From the NCBI GenBank assembly GCA_028532985.1, contig JANCIK010000009.1:1550001-1614000 (forward strand): a DNA stretch of 64,000 bases, in the 5' to 3' direction. This DNA comes from Stropharia rugosoannulata. Lineage: Eukaryota > Basidiomycota > Agaricomycetes > Agaricales > Strophariaceae. Under the pieces are notes generated by a model. It did not search any database and was not told the origin of the DNA. It saw only the letters and a program-made list of their open reading frames with translations. Both the position numbers and the translations under genes were made by a program. Within the stretch, counting starts at the first letter, position 1, and every line of letters begins with the position of its first letter. Positions 24,773-35,750 of this stretch are shown here, piece after piece.

Positions 24773-25219
24773 GTCATCCAAGTCGCGTCGTGGTGGCCAG
24801 GAGCAACTGTAAATTACCTGTGACTTTACGCGTCAATGGTGGGTCACGCGTCATCCTTGTCACGCCAGCTACGACTGTCCGAGTCAGATCCTCGACAATA
24901 ACCTTAACTTCACAAATTCCTTCTAAGAGTTTGACTCCTGAAATGCTGGCATAGGGCTAATTGGACAGGCTGGAAAACACGCTATGTGCGTCAGCACGAT
25001 AAAGCTACTCATGTGAGTTAATTAAATAAGAATCAGCTCAATAGATACACAAGCAAAGCACAAGTCCGAGTTGAGTCCGCGCAGACAACCAAAATGTCAC
25101 TGTGTAGAAACGAAATGGATTCAAAGTGGACTTTGCGAAGCCCGTCGGCCAACTTTTAGTTGAATATGCCCTCCCGGCCACGTAGCTTCGGTTTCAACAT
25201 AATCTACACAAGCCAACGC
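24773..25219. other. Promoter spacer of the histone-fold gene
   Basis: 447 bp between two minus-strand genes. Besides the MCB pair listed separately, I see only the probable HIT gene 3' UTR near 25200. Confidence 0.55.
24828..24853. promoter_or_regulatory. Pair of MCB elements (ACGCGTCA) upstream of the Dpb3-like gene
   Basis: ACGCGTCA occurs at 24828-24835 and again at 24846-24853, both in the same orientation. They stand 55-81 bases before the start codon of a gene with a likely DNA replication role. The yeast MBF consensus is ACGCGTNA. Cell-cycle control is an inference from this match. Confidence 0.5.
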
Positions 25220-25933
25220 TTATAGCCGGGAACGTATTTTCTCCTTGAGAGCACTTGCGTTATCCTCGTCAAGGTCTTCCCGCGCTTCGAACTCTTTTTG
25301 ATGCATTTGAGTATGTGTTAGTGGCGCTAGCCCACCAGTCGCTTTGTCAGTTGACTGGACACCTTTACTATCAAGCTTGGGGGCAGGGATGATATGGTAG
25401 TGCACCTGTCAAATATTAATATCTACTAAAGATGATGGTGTAGCAAAGAACAAACATGAGGTACGGCTTGTGCATATTCTTGGTTACAAACCACATTCAA
25501 CCCTGTATTTTCCACAGCTACAATGTGTGGTGCTTCATTGAGGTATTATATATGCGGAAGCCAAGGACCGAGCTCACCTCCAGTAAGAGCATGTGCAACT
25601 TTCGAAACTGCTTCTCCAACAGAAGCTGCTATGTCGGGAGGTAATTCGGACAATCTAGATATGTGAGCTTTAGGTATAACTAGCGTATGGCCTCTCCGTA
25701 ATGGCATTATGTCTAGCCCGGGTTGCCCAAGGGTTGCCGACAGAATTAGCGAAAGGTCTGGCTGCACAAATATACTTTTACTCGCCAAGGATAGCTATGA
25801 CCTTCTCATTTTCATATACAACTGCTGCAGGAAGCTCTCCCTTCAAGATACGGCAGAATGCACACTCTGGATCTTGAACCCATTCAGTTGCGAGGCGTCT
25901 GTTCTCGTGCGATTTGATGATGAAAGATGTCAT
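25220..25933 (-). CDS. HIT-domain nucleotide hydrolase/transferase
   Basis: A small histidine-triad protein that would cleave nucleoside phosphoramidates or dinucleoside polyphosphates. It begins MTSFIIKSHENRRLA. CAFCRILKGELPAAVVYE is the family's N-terminal strand with a CxxC pair. IMPLRRGHTLVIPK is the conserved core strand, and the catalytic triad motif HVHYHIIP is split by an intron after the first His. The C-terminus is a charged helix ending EKIRSRL. Four exons are needed. The first intron (25713-25785) requires a GC donor (GCGAGT), because a stop codon follows immediately and only this join restores LDIMPLRRGHT. Substrate is unknown. Confidence 0.87.
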
Positions 25934-26661
25934 TTGTAATTGTAGTTGGGAATGTTCAAATGTAATCAGTAGTCTTCAACCCCTTTGTATTATGTCAGAA
26001 GGGAACTTGTGATCAACTTGAAGTCATATAATGATGGAAGGGACTCTGATAAATAGTGAACAGATAAGACGAGAGAGCTCCGACACCACGGGCCAAGTAG
26101 AGAGAGTGAGATCCGAGAACGTTTGAGCTCTGTCGGATTCACAGAACGGGATGGAACCAAGATGGATATGGAACCCACGGAACTCGGTACATACACATGT
26201 CACATACCGAGTGGTTGCGCCGGAGGCGTGCCGATGCGTGCGGCGGCTGCCGATCAAGTGCGCGTCCGCAGACGAAACCAACGCATCTGGAAGCCAAATG
26301 ACACGCAAACAAACGCCAGCGCTGAGGCGCACTATAACCCAGGGGGGGCCTCGTGGAAGGAAAGAGAGAGTCAGTTATCTATTTCCCGGAAGAGAAGTGT
26401 TGCTGTGGTACATTGTTTGCGCACAGACAGCAGGTATTTACCTATCGCGCACGCGCATGATCGCGGAAGTGCGTAGATTGGAGTCTGCAGACGCTACACG
26501 TGTCGTTTGCAGCAACATGTATGTGGTATAGTCTGTAGTGCATGATACGAATCACCCCCAGCACCAACCTTGCAATCGCCACTTCAAACATCAAGGTTGA
26601 GTGCAAGTATATAAACTAAGATGGAGTAGTGGTGACATTTAACTATAATAAGTGCACAGCA
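25934..26661. other. Spacer upstream of the HIT gene
   Basis: 728 bp with a GC-rich patch around 26215-26350. Open frames on the plus strand here (for example 26123-26476) have low-complexity, biologically implausible composition and I regard them as chance. It should contain the HIT gene promoter and the MDM33 3' UTR. Confidence 0.5.
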
Positions 26662-27872
26662 TTATCTTCCCAACACCGCAGTACTCAAAACGCCGAAAGC
26701 AAAAGCACCTAATGCCATGGCTGTTACTTCTAGTTGCTGCTGCGAGAGATGCCACTGTAGAATCTTGAACTTGGAACTAGGCTGATGGTTCTGCGGGACA
26801 GGCACAGAGACAGGTGTAGAATTAGGCGCAGGCATCACCTGTATTTCTGTAACGGCGACTTCTTTCTTCAATCCGTCAAGCAGAGTGACCTGCTGGGCAA
26901 TCTGCTGAGAAATTGACTGCATACTGTCTTGCAGTCTAGCTTCATTCTCGCTGCTCAATTCTTCCAACTTCCGCTCAAATGTTTGAGCGAGGCGGCGACG
27001 TTTCCAAGGTTCCACCACCACAATTGCCATTATGAAGACAAGCATGTTCAGCGCCAGAGCCGCAAGAGATCCATATGTGGACGCGCTGCGAATCTTGTCA
27101 GACCAGACTTGTTCTTCGTGATAGCGCGCAAGGATAGCGCGTAAGAGTTGACTGAACTCGCGTTCTACGGCGGCCTCCTTCTCCTCGACAGCTGCCTTTG
27201 TTTGTGTCTCTTCCTGTTCATAAAGATGGTCTTGTCTGACCAATGTCGTGAATCTCCCTACATCACTATCGCCCCACATGGATTTCCGACTCAGAAGGTC
27301 GTTCACTTCACGTTGGGATGTGGCCCTTTGCGCAACAGCAGCTTCGAAAGCCTGTTTCGCTTTTTTCGCCGCCTCTCGCGTAGCATTTATTCGCTCCTCT
27401 GCAATAACAAAATGTCAGGGTTTAAAGGGTATCATGTGTAATACACCAGACCTTGTTCGACGATTCCACGCTTCAAAACTTCAATTTCATCATAGCCAGT
27501 CACTCGATTAAGTTCCGAGCCTAGTTGAGAGAATGTGCTTTTCGTCGACGCCGTGAAGTCGTCCGCCTTGACACGAAGGATAATAGCTGCCCGTTCAGTC
27601 CAGAACCTTAGACGTTGTTTGAGAAAATATAATTGATGGGTTGACTGGGTACGAGCATCGATGCTGTCCAATTTTTCAAATGATGTAGATTCGGAAGAGG
27701 ACGGCGTCGTTGAGACTTTCGAGCTAACGTCCAGATTAGGCGTGACTGAGGACACTCCTAAGTCGTCCGCTACAGATTTATTATCGGTTTTCGAGTTCTG
27801 TAGATTCCATGTTGTACGAGAGATGGAGAACTGCCGTACAAAAGGTGATATTGGAAGTGATTTCCTTAGCAT
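26662..27872 (-). CDS. MDM33: She9/Mdm33 mitochondrial inner-membrane protein
   Basis: Mdm33 (She9) is an inner-membrane coiled-coil protein that affects mitochondrial inner-membrane fission and shape. Two exons keep frame across an intron near 27392-27453. The first 25 residues (MLRKSLPISPFVRQFSISRT) look like a mitochondrial presequence. A helical region (FLKQRLRFWTERAAIILRVKADDF) precedes the family hallmark REVNDLLSRKSMWGDSDVGR. A long coiled coil with EERINATREAAKKAKQAFEAA lies around it. One membrane segment is SLAALALNMLVFIMAIVVVEPW and another is the C-terminal MALGAFAFGVLSTAVLGR. Both segments and the hallmark match fungal She9. The gene is intact. Confidence 0.93.
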
Positions 27873-28108
27873 AGAGTCGTCCCGGGATCCTTTGATGGCT
27901 CAGAAAGGTCTCAGAGACCGGCACAGTCGGCATGCCTTGATGGGCTTTGTCGGACTCCCACTAATCTGTAATTTTCTAGCTTGATTTCGACGGTAAAAGT
28001 AAAATGCTCAGGGCAAATAAAGATGATATTACAGGATATCGACATAACATTTGCATGATAAAATAGGGAGTCAATGGAAAAAGATAGTATCTAAGTACAT
28101 AGCTTATT

Positions 28109-29686
28109 CTAATATACACTATCTGCCTCAGTGGGGTAAGCGAGCTCAAGGTTAGATATACCGTCATCACTATCATCATCCTGGCTTAATTCCGATGAGA
28201 AGGGCAGTACCAATGCCTTTGTTTCAATAGACTCAACAAAAGTGGATGATAAAGGAGGGCAAGGCGCATCGGCAGATGAACGACCACAACTCGTGTCCTG
28301 TGGGAGCTGAAGTGCTTCACAAATCATTCCACTGAAATGCCTGCTTTTCTTAGCGAGTAAGAAATCCATGAAAAGACGCGAATTGGTGATTTCATTTTTT
28401 AGCTTTCCTGTGCTTTTCATGGGGATGGACGCAGAAAGTAAAGTCGTATTTTCCGTATGAAAGGTTTCGACAGTTTCAACAGCAAGTAAATGTTTCTGCC
28501 CTGTTTTCTTTGCTCTTTTCATAGAAATAATAAACTTGGAGGTTGCATCCGAGATGGCTCGAGCAAAAAAAAGAGGTGTTAATAATCCTGTTGGTGAGGA
28601 TCCATTCATATCTTGTACGTGACGCCTTTTTGCCTTCGGTTTGGATGTGCCGAAAACAGGCACATTTGGAAAGTCAGATTTACGAGATTTAGTAGAGCGC
28701 TTTTTGAAAGTAATCCGGGGAATACTAGGAGAATTTGTCGCTTTGTCTAAGGTATAGTCGTTCTTTTTAACCATCAAGATATTTGTAGCAGCCTTGAACG
28801 GAGAAGACGATGGGCCAGCGTGATCCAAGAATGGATTGACAGTGGTGCGTTTAGGTTTTGAGCTCGTGTGGGCGTGGGTTCCGTGAACAGAGTTTACGGG
28901 TGAGGACACAGGAGTAAGAAAAGCCTACAAGCAGCAGTGAGCACGGTAAGAAGCAGGACAACGTTAAGCCTTACTGCAGGCTCATTGCCCTTATTTATGG
29001 AGCAGACTTCAACCGAGCTTTCTTTGCCATCACTGGAGCATAAATCAATTACTTCAAAAGTTTGTGAGCTATTAATGACAGGGTGCTTTGTCTTGTTTTT
29101 GGATTCGATAGGCATTGATTGTATATCATCGTCATCGGTAAGCTCAATGGCACCGAGATGGATAACGGGTGCTGAATTTAGAGTCAATAAGTAGTTTTTG
29201 CTGACGCATAAGCTAAGTTCAAGCACATTTTACAACTTTATGGAGCCTATGTTGAACGCCTACATATATCATTAATTGCGAATAACGGTGCAGTACCAAT
29301 TGGTTTTCGTACTTTTATTCCCAGTCTTTGATGCTACAGGTGTCTTTTTGGGCCTTCCTTCCCGAATTATACCGAGAGGTGGGTCGCAGTCTGATGCAAA
29401 TTCCGAATCAGACTTGTTGGGTGTTCTCGCCGTCGCGTGTCTTTGTGAAGAATTTGTTTCTCGATTACGAGACAGCTGGAGGTCAGGAGCTGTAGAGAAA
29501 GTCCAACAAAAATATTAATGACATTGTCAGTGTTATGTACATACTGCCAACTGTTCAACCCTTGCCTTTCCCTCCGGATCCTCGTACCCTTGTTTTGCCT
29601 TTCTTTGATGTCCGGACTATTCCATCTTGTACTCCCTCTGCTCTCTTCCTTTTTTTTGAGGGTTGAGGAGCTGTAGCCCCTACCAT
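28109..29686 (-). CDS. Unknown nuclear protein with two SUMO-interacting motifs
   Basis: I do not recognise this protein. Four exons join in frame. The first starts at 29686 (MVGATAPQPSKKRKRAEG) and carries a clear basic nuclear localisation signal. The second holds GIIREGRPKKTPV, resembling an AT-hook. The third contains two hydrophobic-acidic motifs of the SUMO-interacting type, GAIELTDDDD and EVIDLCSSD. The last exon (from about 28920) encodes a basic serine-rich part, then SRLFMDFLLAKKSRHFSGMICEA and an acidic C-terminus. The combination suggests a chromatin or genome-maintenance factor recruited by SUMO, but no catalytic domain is visible. Function is therefore unknown; the motif reading is mine. 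Confidence 0.68.
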
Positions 29687-30424
29687 GAGACTCACAGGCT
29701 TTGAAGTTCAGTGAACGAGAGAATAAGTACTACGTAACTGATCACGGTGCGGAGAAGAGGTACTTACATAACATACATGGATTTGTCCGGCGTCCAAATA
29801 CGTGAGCGACCAAACTCGTTGGGCCGGGTTAGTAATCCAAGTTCTTGATTCCTTTCACAACTTTACTGAATAACACCTAAGAAGAGGCATACGAAGAGAA
29901 ACAGAATTGCTTTGTCACAGGGACAACCAGTCGTTACGTTTAATGATTGGACAAGGTAATTTATGTTTAAAGCAAGAGTGATGGTTCCAACAAGATCTAG
30001 TAGGCTAGAGATTGTATACTCATAGTGATACAGCTCCATCGCGATACCTAACAAAGAGGCTGATTCAAGCCTTGACATTATTCTACACGACTTATATGTT
30101 TTCTAAAATCTCGGATTTAACAAAGCTTACGGAGAATTAATTGGGAGAATCCAGGAAATCGGCAGATTGCGCCATCGTATTCGCGACAGTAGCAAGCCAG
30201 TAGTGTGTATTACTTCATTCTGCTTCACCATATCCCAAACAAGGATTAGCCGACCTTCTCTGCCTTTGTAAACGCCACTTCCCGAGATTCTCGGTTCGGC
30301 ACAGTTGCATAAAGGCATTCAATAGCTAGAGCGTAGTCAAAGAGTTGTTGACCGAATCGTCACTCATTCTCAGTTCATTACTACCTACACCTGTTCCGAG
30401 TCGCGCACCGTTGATCTTCACGTA
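29687..30424. other. Divergent spacer between the SIM-protein gene and DUG2
   Basis: 738 bp that should hold two divergent promoters. Minus-strand frames at 29863-30078 (71 codons, one hydrophobic segment) and 30127-30318 have no recognisable domain and no convincing splice structure, so I do not call them genes. Confidence 0.5.
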
Positions 30425-33400
30425 ATGGATTCGTCTTCTATACCCCACCGTATGTTTCACTGAGATTCCCTCATCATGTGTACTCACATACACGCAGCCT
30501 CTCTAAGTCGCAACCTACAAACTCTTAACGCGCCACCTGCTCTCGCCCATTCATTCCATGAGACGCGCAGCTCAGTATTGTGCCTTGCTGCGAACGATGA
30601 TCATATCTTTTCTGGCAGTCAGAATAGGCATATATCTGTTCGTATCGGCTGGCTTAATCCACGAGGCTGTAAGCGTGCTGAAGTTCGGTCGTGTAGGTCT
30701 GGGACAAGAGTACATTTCAGCTGAAGAATGTTCTTCGTGGCCACACAGGAAGCGTCCTGGCTTTAGAGCACGCCTCGAAGGAGAAATGGCTCTTCAGTTC
30801 GTCAGGTAAATATCTGTCGAGTTCTCCAACTACAGGCATCATTCTCACTGTCTATTAGGTGACAGTACAGTCAGAGTGCGTATTCTTCTGAATGTCGGGT
30901 TTCTAAGCTTGACAACATGTCTAGGTATGGTCGACGGAGACACTACAACCTTTATATCTAATTTCGCCGCATATGGGAGAAGGAGCCGGTGACATTTTTT
31001 CTCTAACTTGGTCCCCAGTATTACAAACGGTATTCATCGGCTGTCAAAATACGTCTCTGCAGTGGTATACCTTCAAAGATTCCATCGTGAACAATACAGC
31101 GGCATCATCACTACCTACAGAGGATATTCCTGTCTCTGGAACATCAACGCCACACAATCGGAAAGCGCACAAATTTTTTGATAGCTATCCCCAATATGAA
31201 CGCAAAGAAGCTGATATCTATGCCAACAACGGTGTTGGTCGCATTCGTGGCCGGGCTAGTCCGGAATCTGATTATTCGGACCTCGTCACTGGAGAATATT
31301 TGAGCATTCCAGCGTCAAATGTTATTGATTCGGCGCACTATGGCTACATTTATTGCATGGTTTTACTACCAGAACGGGACGGCGCTATTCATCTTGCAAC
31401 AGGGAGTGGGGACGAGACTGTCAAGGTGTGTCGTAAGGCTAGTTAATTCCTTCTTCCAATTGACGAATATGATAGTTATGGATTTGCAGCGTTGAAGTCC
31501 CTGAACTGGTTCATGAATTTGAATGTAACCAAGGAGCTGTTCTTGCTCTCGTTGCAGGTGGTGATACCATCTATGCAGGATGTCAAGACGGCTACGTCAG
31601 AGTATTTGACCTTGAGACCAAGACTTTAGTCCGAACCATAATAGTTCAAGAGGTGTGCATCATACGCATAGGTTCTTGCTCAATCGCTAATTAGATTAGG
31701 GTGTCGATATCATTTCTATGTCTCTATTGAGATCAGATCTATATGTTTGTTCAGCCAATGGCGTGATCAAGGTATGTACAATAGCAACTATCATCGCCTC
31801 GGTTTCTAACCTAGACTTTACTAGTGTCTATCTGCTTCTTTCGACTTCACAGCCTCTTGGTCTGGCCATAGAGGTATCGCCCTCTCGTCAGTCGTTACAC
31901 GCCGAAGTTTTGCAGAAGATAGCGGATATTGGTTGGTAACAGGTGGAAACGATGATTGCATTAAGGTAAGATCTCGGTAGTAAAACTTTTGATTCTCATT
32001 GAAATGTCAATTGACGACATATTAGATATGGGAAATAAACGTTCCAAGAGTCGGTGTACGCCCATCTGACGATGAAGATGGATATCATAGCCCTCAGAAA
32101 TCTTGTATTGGATCAGGAACATATTCAGGTTTGTTCAGTGTGGTTAATACATTGTTCCTGTAATAACGGGTTTATCAGACACCATGCGATTCGCTCTTTC
32201 AAAGTTTATATCTATCCCCAGTATTAGTTCGGACCCTGTACGCAAAGAAGACTGCAGACAAGCGGCAATATGGTTGAAGAAATGTCTCGGTCAGCTAGGA
32301 GCTCATACAACGATGGTCAGTCAATTCCACAAACACATACATTCATAACATTGTTGACGTCGAGTATGGATACAAATATACAGTTAGCACATGGCGAGGA
32401 TAGTGGTATTAATCACGTTGTTCTTGCAACCTTCAAAGGTGCTGTTAGCGACAAGCCAAATCCGAGGATCCTTTTTTACGGGTAAGCGATAAGACCTAAC
32501 TAGCACACATTTGGCTCATTGGTAACAGTCATTACGACGTTATCCCAGCTCCGCTGACTGCAACTGGTGGTTGGAAGACTGATCCATTTACCTTGACCGG
32601 CCGTAATGGATACTTCTTTGGGAGAGGTGTTACCGACAACAAAGGCCCAATCATTGCTACTGCTTGTGCAGCTGCAGAATTACTTTCTCGCCGCGCTCTC
32701 CAGGCTGATCTTGTCTTTCTGATTGAAGGGGAAGAAGAATGTGGCAGCCGAGGGTTCAAGGATATTGTCAAGAAATACAAAGTATCTGCAACATGTGTCT
32801 CTCCTTCATTTAACTGTTACTGAACGAAAACTTCTTAGGACGCCATTGGTCATGTTGACTCAATTTTGGTCAGGTTGGACTCTTCTGTCCTATCTGTTGA
32901 AATCGTTCTGACAGCTTAACAGTAACTCGACCTGGATTGCCAATGACCGCCCATGTATTACATATGGTCTTCGAGGTGTGATACATTGCAAAGTTTCTGT
33001 AAGTCAAGTCACAACAAATATTGCCGTCAGATTGTTGATCTGTATATTCCAGATCAGCAATGCTGGGCCCGACGTTCACTCTGGCATAGAAGGTGGTGCC
33101 ATCGCAGAACCCATGATTGACATGTATGTATACAGTTTCCTTCAGTATGACAATATTCACTCCAACGTTTAGGGTTCGGCTGTTGGCTACTTTAATAGAC
33201 AGTAACCGGGTCATTCAAATACCTCATTTCTGTAAGTCATGGGATAGCGTTGGGAAATGATCTCAAGCCATTCTCTGCAGATGACAAAGTTCGCCCCAAA
33301 ACGGATTCGGAGAAGGAGCTCTACAGGCTACTGTCTGATGTGACTCAAAAGCCTGCTAGTCTGCTCGCTTCAAGATGGAGGGAACCTTCATTGACCGTTC

Positions 33401-34115
33401 ATAATGTTCATATATCTGGTCCAAAAAGTATGCAATATTTTTCCACAGTTTATGGGCAATGCTCGGTTTTAACCAGGCGCTAAATAACTTATCTGTAGAT
33501 TCAACTGTGATTCCCGGGAAAGTTGAAGCACAGTTATCATTGCGCATTGTTCCGGACCAATCTCTGGACGAAATTGTTCAGTCTTTATATGACCATTTAC
33601 AAAAGAGTTTTGAAGAACTACAGTCACCGAACACCCTGCAGGTTTGTTTCTTCTCTTTTAGTAAAGCTTAGTGAAACTAACCATTCACAGGTTGACGTCA
33701 ACCACACAGCAGACTGGTGGTTAGGGAACCTAGATGATCAATGGTTCAAAGCGCTGGAGAGTGCAGTCCAGGAGGAATGGAGCATCGAACCGTTACGGAT
33801 TCGGGAAGGAGGTGTAAGTTTCAAGCTTTGTGGTGAAATGCACGAACTTATATATTGATGGTACATAGTCCATTCCTTCTGTTCCTTATCTGGAAAAGGA
33901 ATTCGGTTGCCATGCGTTACATCTACCAATGGGGCAGAGTTCCGTCCGTATCTTCACTTCACTCAGTAATTTAACATATCTGAATTGTTTCTTCTGCTTA
34001 GGATCAAGCACACCTGCCCAATGAACAAATGTCACTCGCGAACTTGCAAAAAGGAAAGGCCGTTATTGAGCGTTTCTTAACTAAGGTTGCAGCTGAAGAA
34101 CCCGGGAGGACGTGA
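30425..34115 (+). CDS. DUG2: Dug2-type glutathione-degrading protein: WD40 propeller fused to M20 metallopeptidase
   Basis: Dug2 acts with Dug1 and the amidotransferase-like Dug3 in gamma-glutamyl-transpeptidase-independent glutathione breakdown, in the cytosol. About 15 exons encode roughly 900 residues. The N-terminal half is a WD40 propeller: DHIFSGSQNRHISVW, VLRGHTGSVLALEHAS, HLATGSGDETVKLW, TIYAGCQDGYVRVFDLE and TGGNDDCIKIWEINV. The M20 peptidase follows, with metal-binding motifs in FYGHYDVIPA, GRGVTDNKGPI and EGEEECGSRG, and the dimerisation insert NAGPDVHSGIEGG. The end REGGSIPSVPYLEKEFG ... MSLANLQKGKAVIERFL fits the family. The start MDSSSIPH lies on a 14-residue first exon. No break is evident. 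Confidence 0.93.
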
Positions 34116-34277
34116 CAAATATATTAAGCAAGGGAAATACAACATGTTTTTTGTGTCTTTTAGTTAACAGAGCGTAGTCCATAATATATATTTGTAGCTT
34201 AATAATAATTCACTGAACAGTTCAGTTGGCAACGGCAAGATGACGCCTTACCACAACCTTACCAGCTTATTAATTAA

Positions 34278-35319
34278 CTAGATCCTCGGAGCTTTGGGGA
34301 CCCACTGAACCGTTGTTGATACATAGGCCAAAGGGTAAAGGAAGTCCGCTCGACCTGCCAGCCAATTGTTTTGCTCAATTGAATAGTGGATTTGACCGCC
34401 ATTGACGCCATATGCTGATTGTCCCATGTAGCGTTTAACATTGACAGGTTTGCGGTTTGCAACCATTGCAAGAGAATTTACCTGTGGAATTTCCCATTTG
34501 ACCATTTCTTGGGCAATAGCTTCCATCTGGTGTGTCGAGAATAAGACATTAATTACAGTAAGATTATGATAGGAGGGTACTTAAACGTACTTGAGCTCGA
34601 TCTCTCTCGATCGTCTGGAGTTCAACTTCAGCGAGTTGCAAGCCTGGAATGACCTGCATAGCATCCTTCCAATGACTTTTCATCTGTAACTGATGATTGC
34701 TTTCCCAAAACCACCAGTCCGCATGACGAATGGTAATTTTTAAGACCTTCGGATTTACAGTTGCGAGGGTATTGCAAGATTGTTTGAATGATGCACCTTC
34801 GAGCCAACAAAGCTGCGTGAGGAGATGTACGCGAACTACAGCGGCTTTCTGTTCCTCTGTAAACCGATTGAAGTATCCAGTTGGATTATCACAGAAGCGC
34901 ACGCCAGGAGGTCCTCGTCCACTAGTACACCAGAAGGTATGTTCGTTCCGTGACACGGGAAGATTGTGAGTTTCTGTGTAAATGCGCTGGCAAGTTGCTA
35001 GTAGTGCGGTATCAATGCGATGAGGATGACTGTAGCCTGGAGTCAAATAATATGCAGTTTCCGGATATGGATGATCCTTGATATCGTAGGCGTCAGTCGC
35101 AAAGTTGAATATAATGGACCGTATTTCAGGTGGTATGGTCGTAAAGAGAGGGCAAGTGATCTGGGGATCGTAAGGACCACTCAGGGTGGCAATCAGGCTG
35201 TGTTTCTGCTGCGGAGCTTCATTCCCAGTAGCATTGGGCTGGGATTGAGAAGTAAGACGAAAGAGGCGGCGAGGACGCCTTAACCGACCTTCCTGGCAAG
35301 GTAGGTTGTTGGAGTTCAT
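34278..35319 (-). CDS. Hypothetical protein with F-box-like/DUF7730-like N-terminus
   Basis: Two exons (joined across an intron of about 60 bases near 34527-34590) encode roughly 325 residues. A basic leader with RLRRPRRLFRL precedes PLFTTIPPEIRSIIFNFATD, an F-box-like opening. ALLATCQRIYTETHNLP and the nearby EHTFW are hallmarks of a large fungal family of hypothetical proteins related to F-box proteins. A WWFWESNHQ segment follows. The function of this family is unknown. It could be a degenerate F-box substrate receptor, but no substrate-binding repeats are visible. It is divergent from the Dia2-like gene across a 431 bp spacer. Confidence 0.75.
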
Positions 35320-35750
35320 GTCATCCACGATACGATAGCTGTCGGTGAAGTACAAAAAGATGCCACGTACTTATAAACTGTTGTATCAACCATATTTATA
35401 TGTTTTAACGCCATTCTTCGGAATCAGCGCTCAGTAAATGATATGGGAATATGTATGACTTGCAATGGCCTGGTGAGGTGTGCATGAGGTGCGAAGACAT
35501 CTGTCGATCATGCATCATGACTCGACTTGACAATGACTTGATCAGTATGAGTCGAGAACATAAACCCTTTTGAGTAACACAAGTGACAAAACGCCATTCA
35601 CAACACGCTTAGTAACAACATGTGATGTATGTGACCGTGACCTTCCTCTGCGGCTTTACCACAATTAAATATTCAACGATAGCCTTACATTATTAACCAC
35701 ACTGAAAGAGATACCCCGATTGCTATAAAGCTGTCAATTGACTCTTACTT
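35320..35750. other. Divergent promoter spacer between the F-box-like gene and the Dia2-like gene
   Basis: 431 bp without a reading frame of interest. It holds two bZIP-like sites, listed separately. Confidence 0.55.
35518..35555. promoter_or_regulatory. Two Gcn4/AP-1-like sites (TGASTCGA)
   Basis: TGACTCGA at 35518-35525 and TGAGTCGA at 35548-35555 lie 30 bases apart between two divergent genes. They resemble the bZIP consensus TGASTCA with one change at the edge. A regulatory role is only inferred. Confidence 0.3.

Noticed and set aside
26123..26531. Overlapping plus-strand frames of 117 and 126 codons
   Set aside because: They overlap each other in different phases within the GC-rich spacer upstream of the HIT gene; such frames are expected by chance in GC-rich DNA.
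29863..30318. Two short minus-strand frames upstream of DUG2
   Set aside because: No domain, no convincing splice sites, and they fall in a divergent promoter region.
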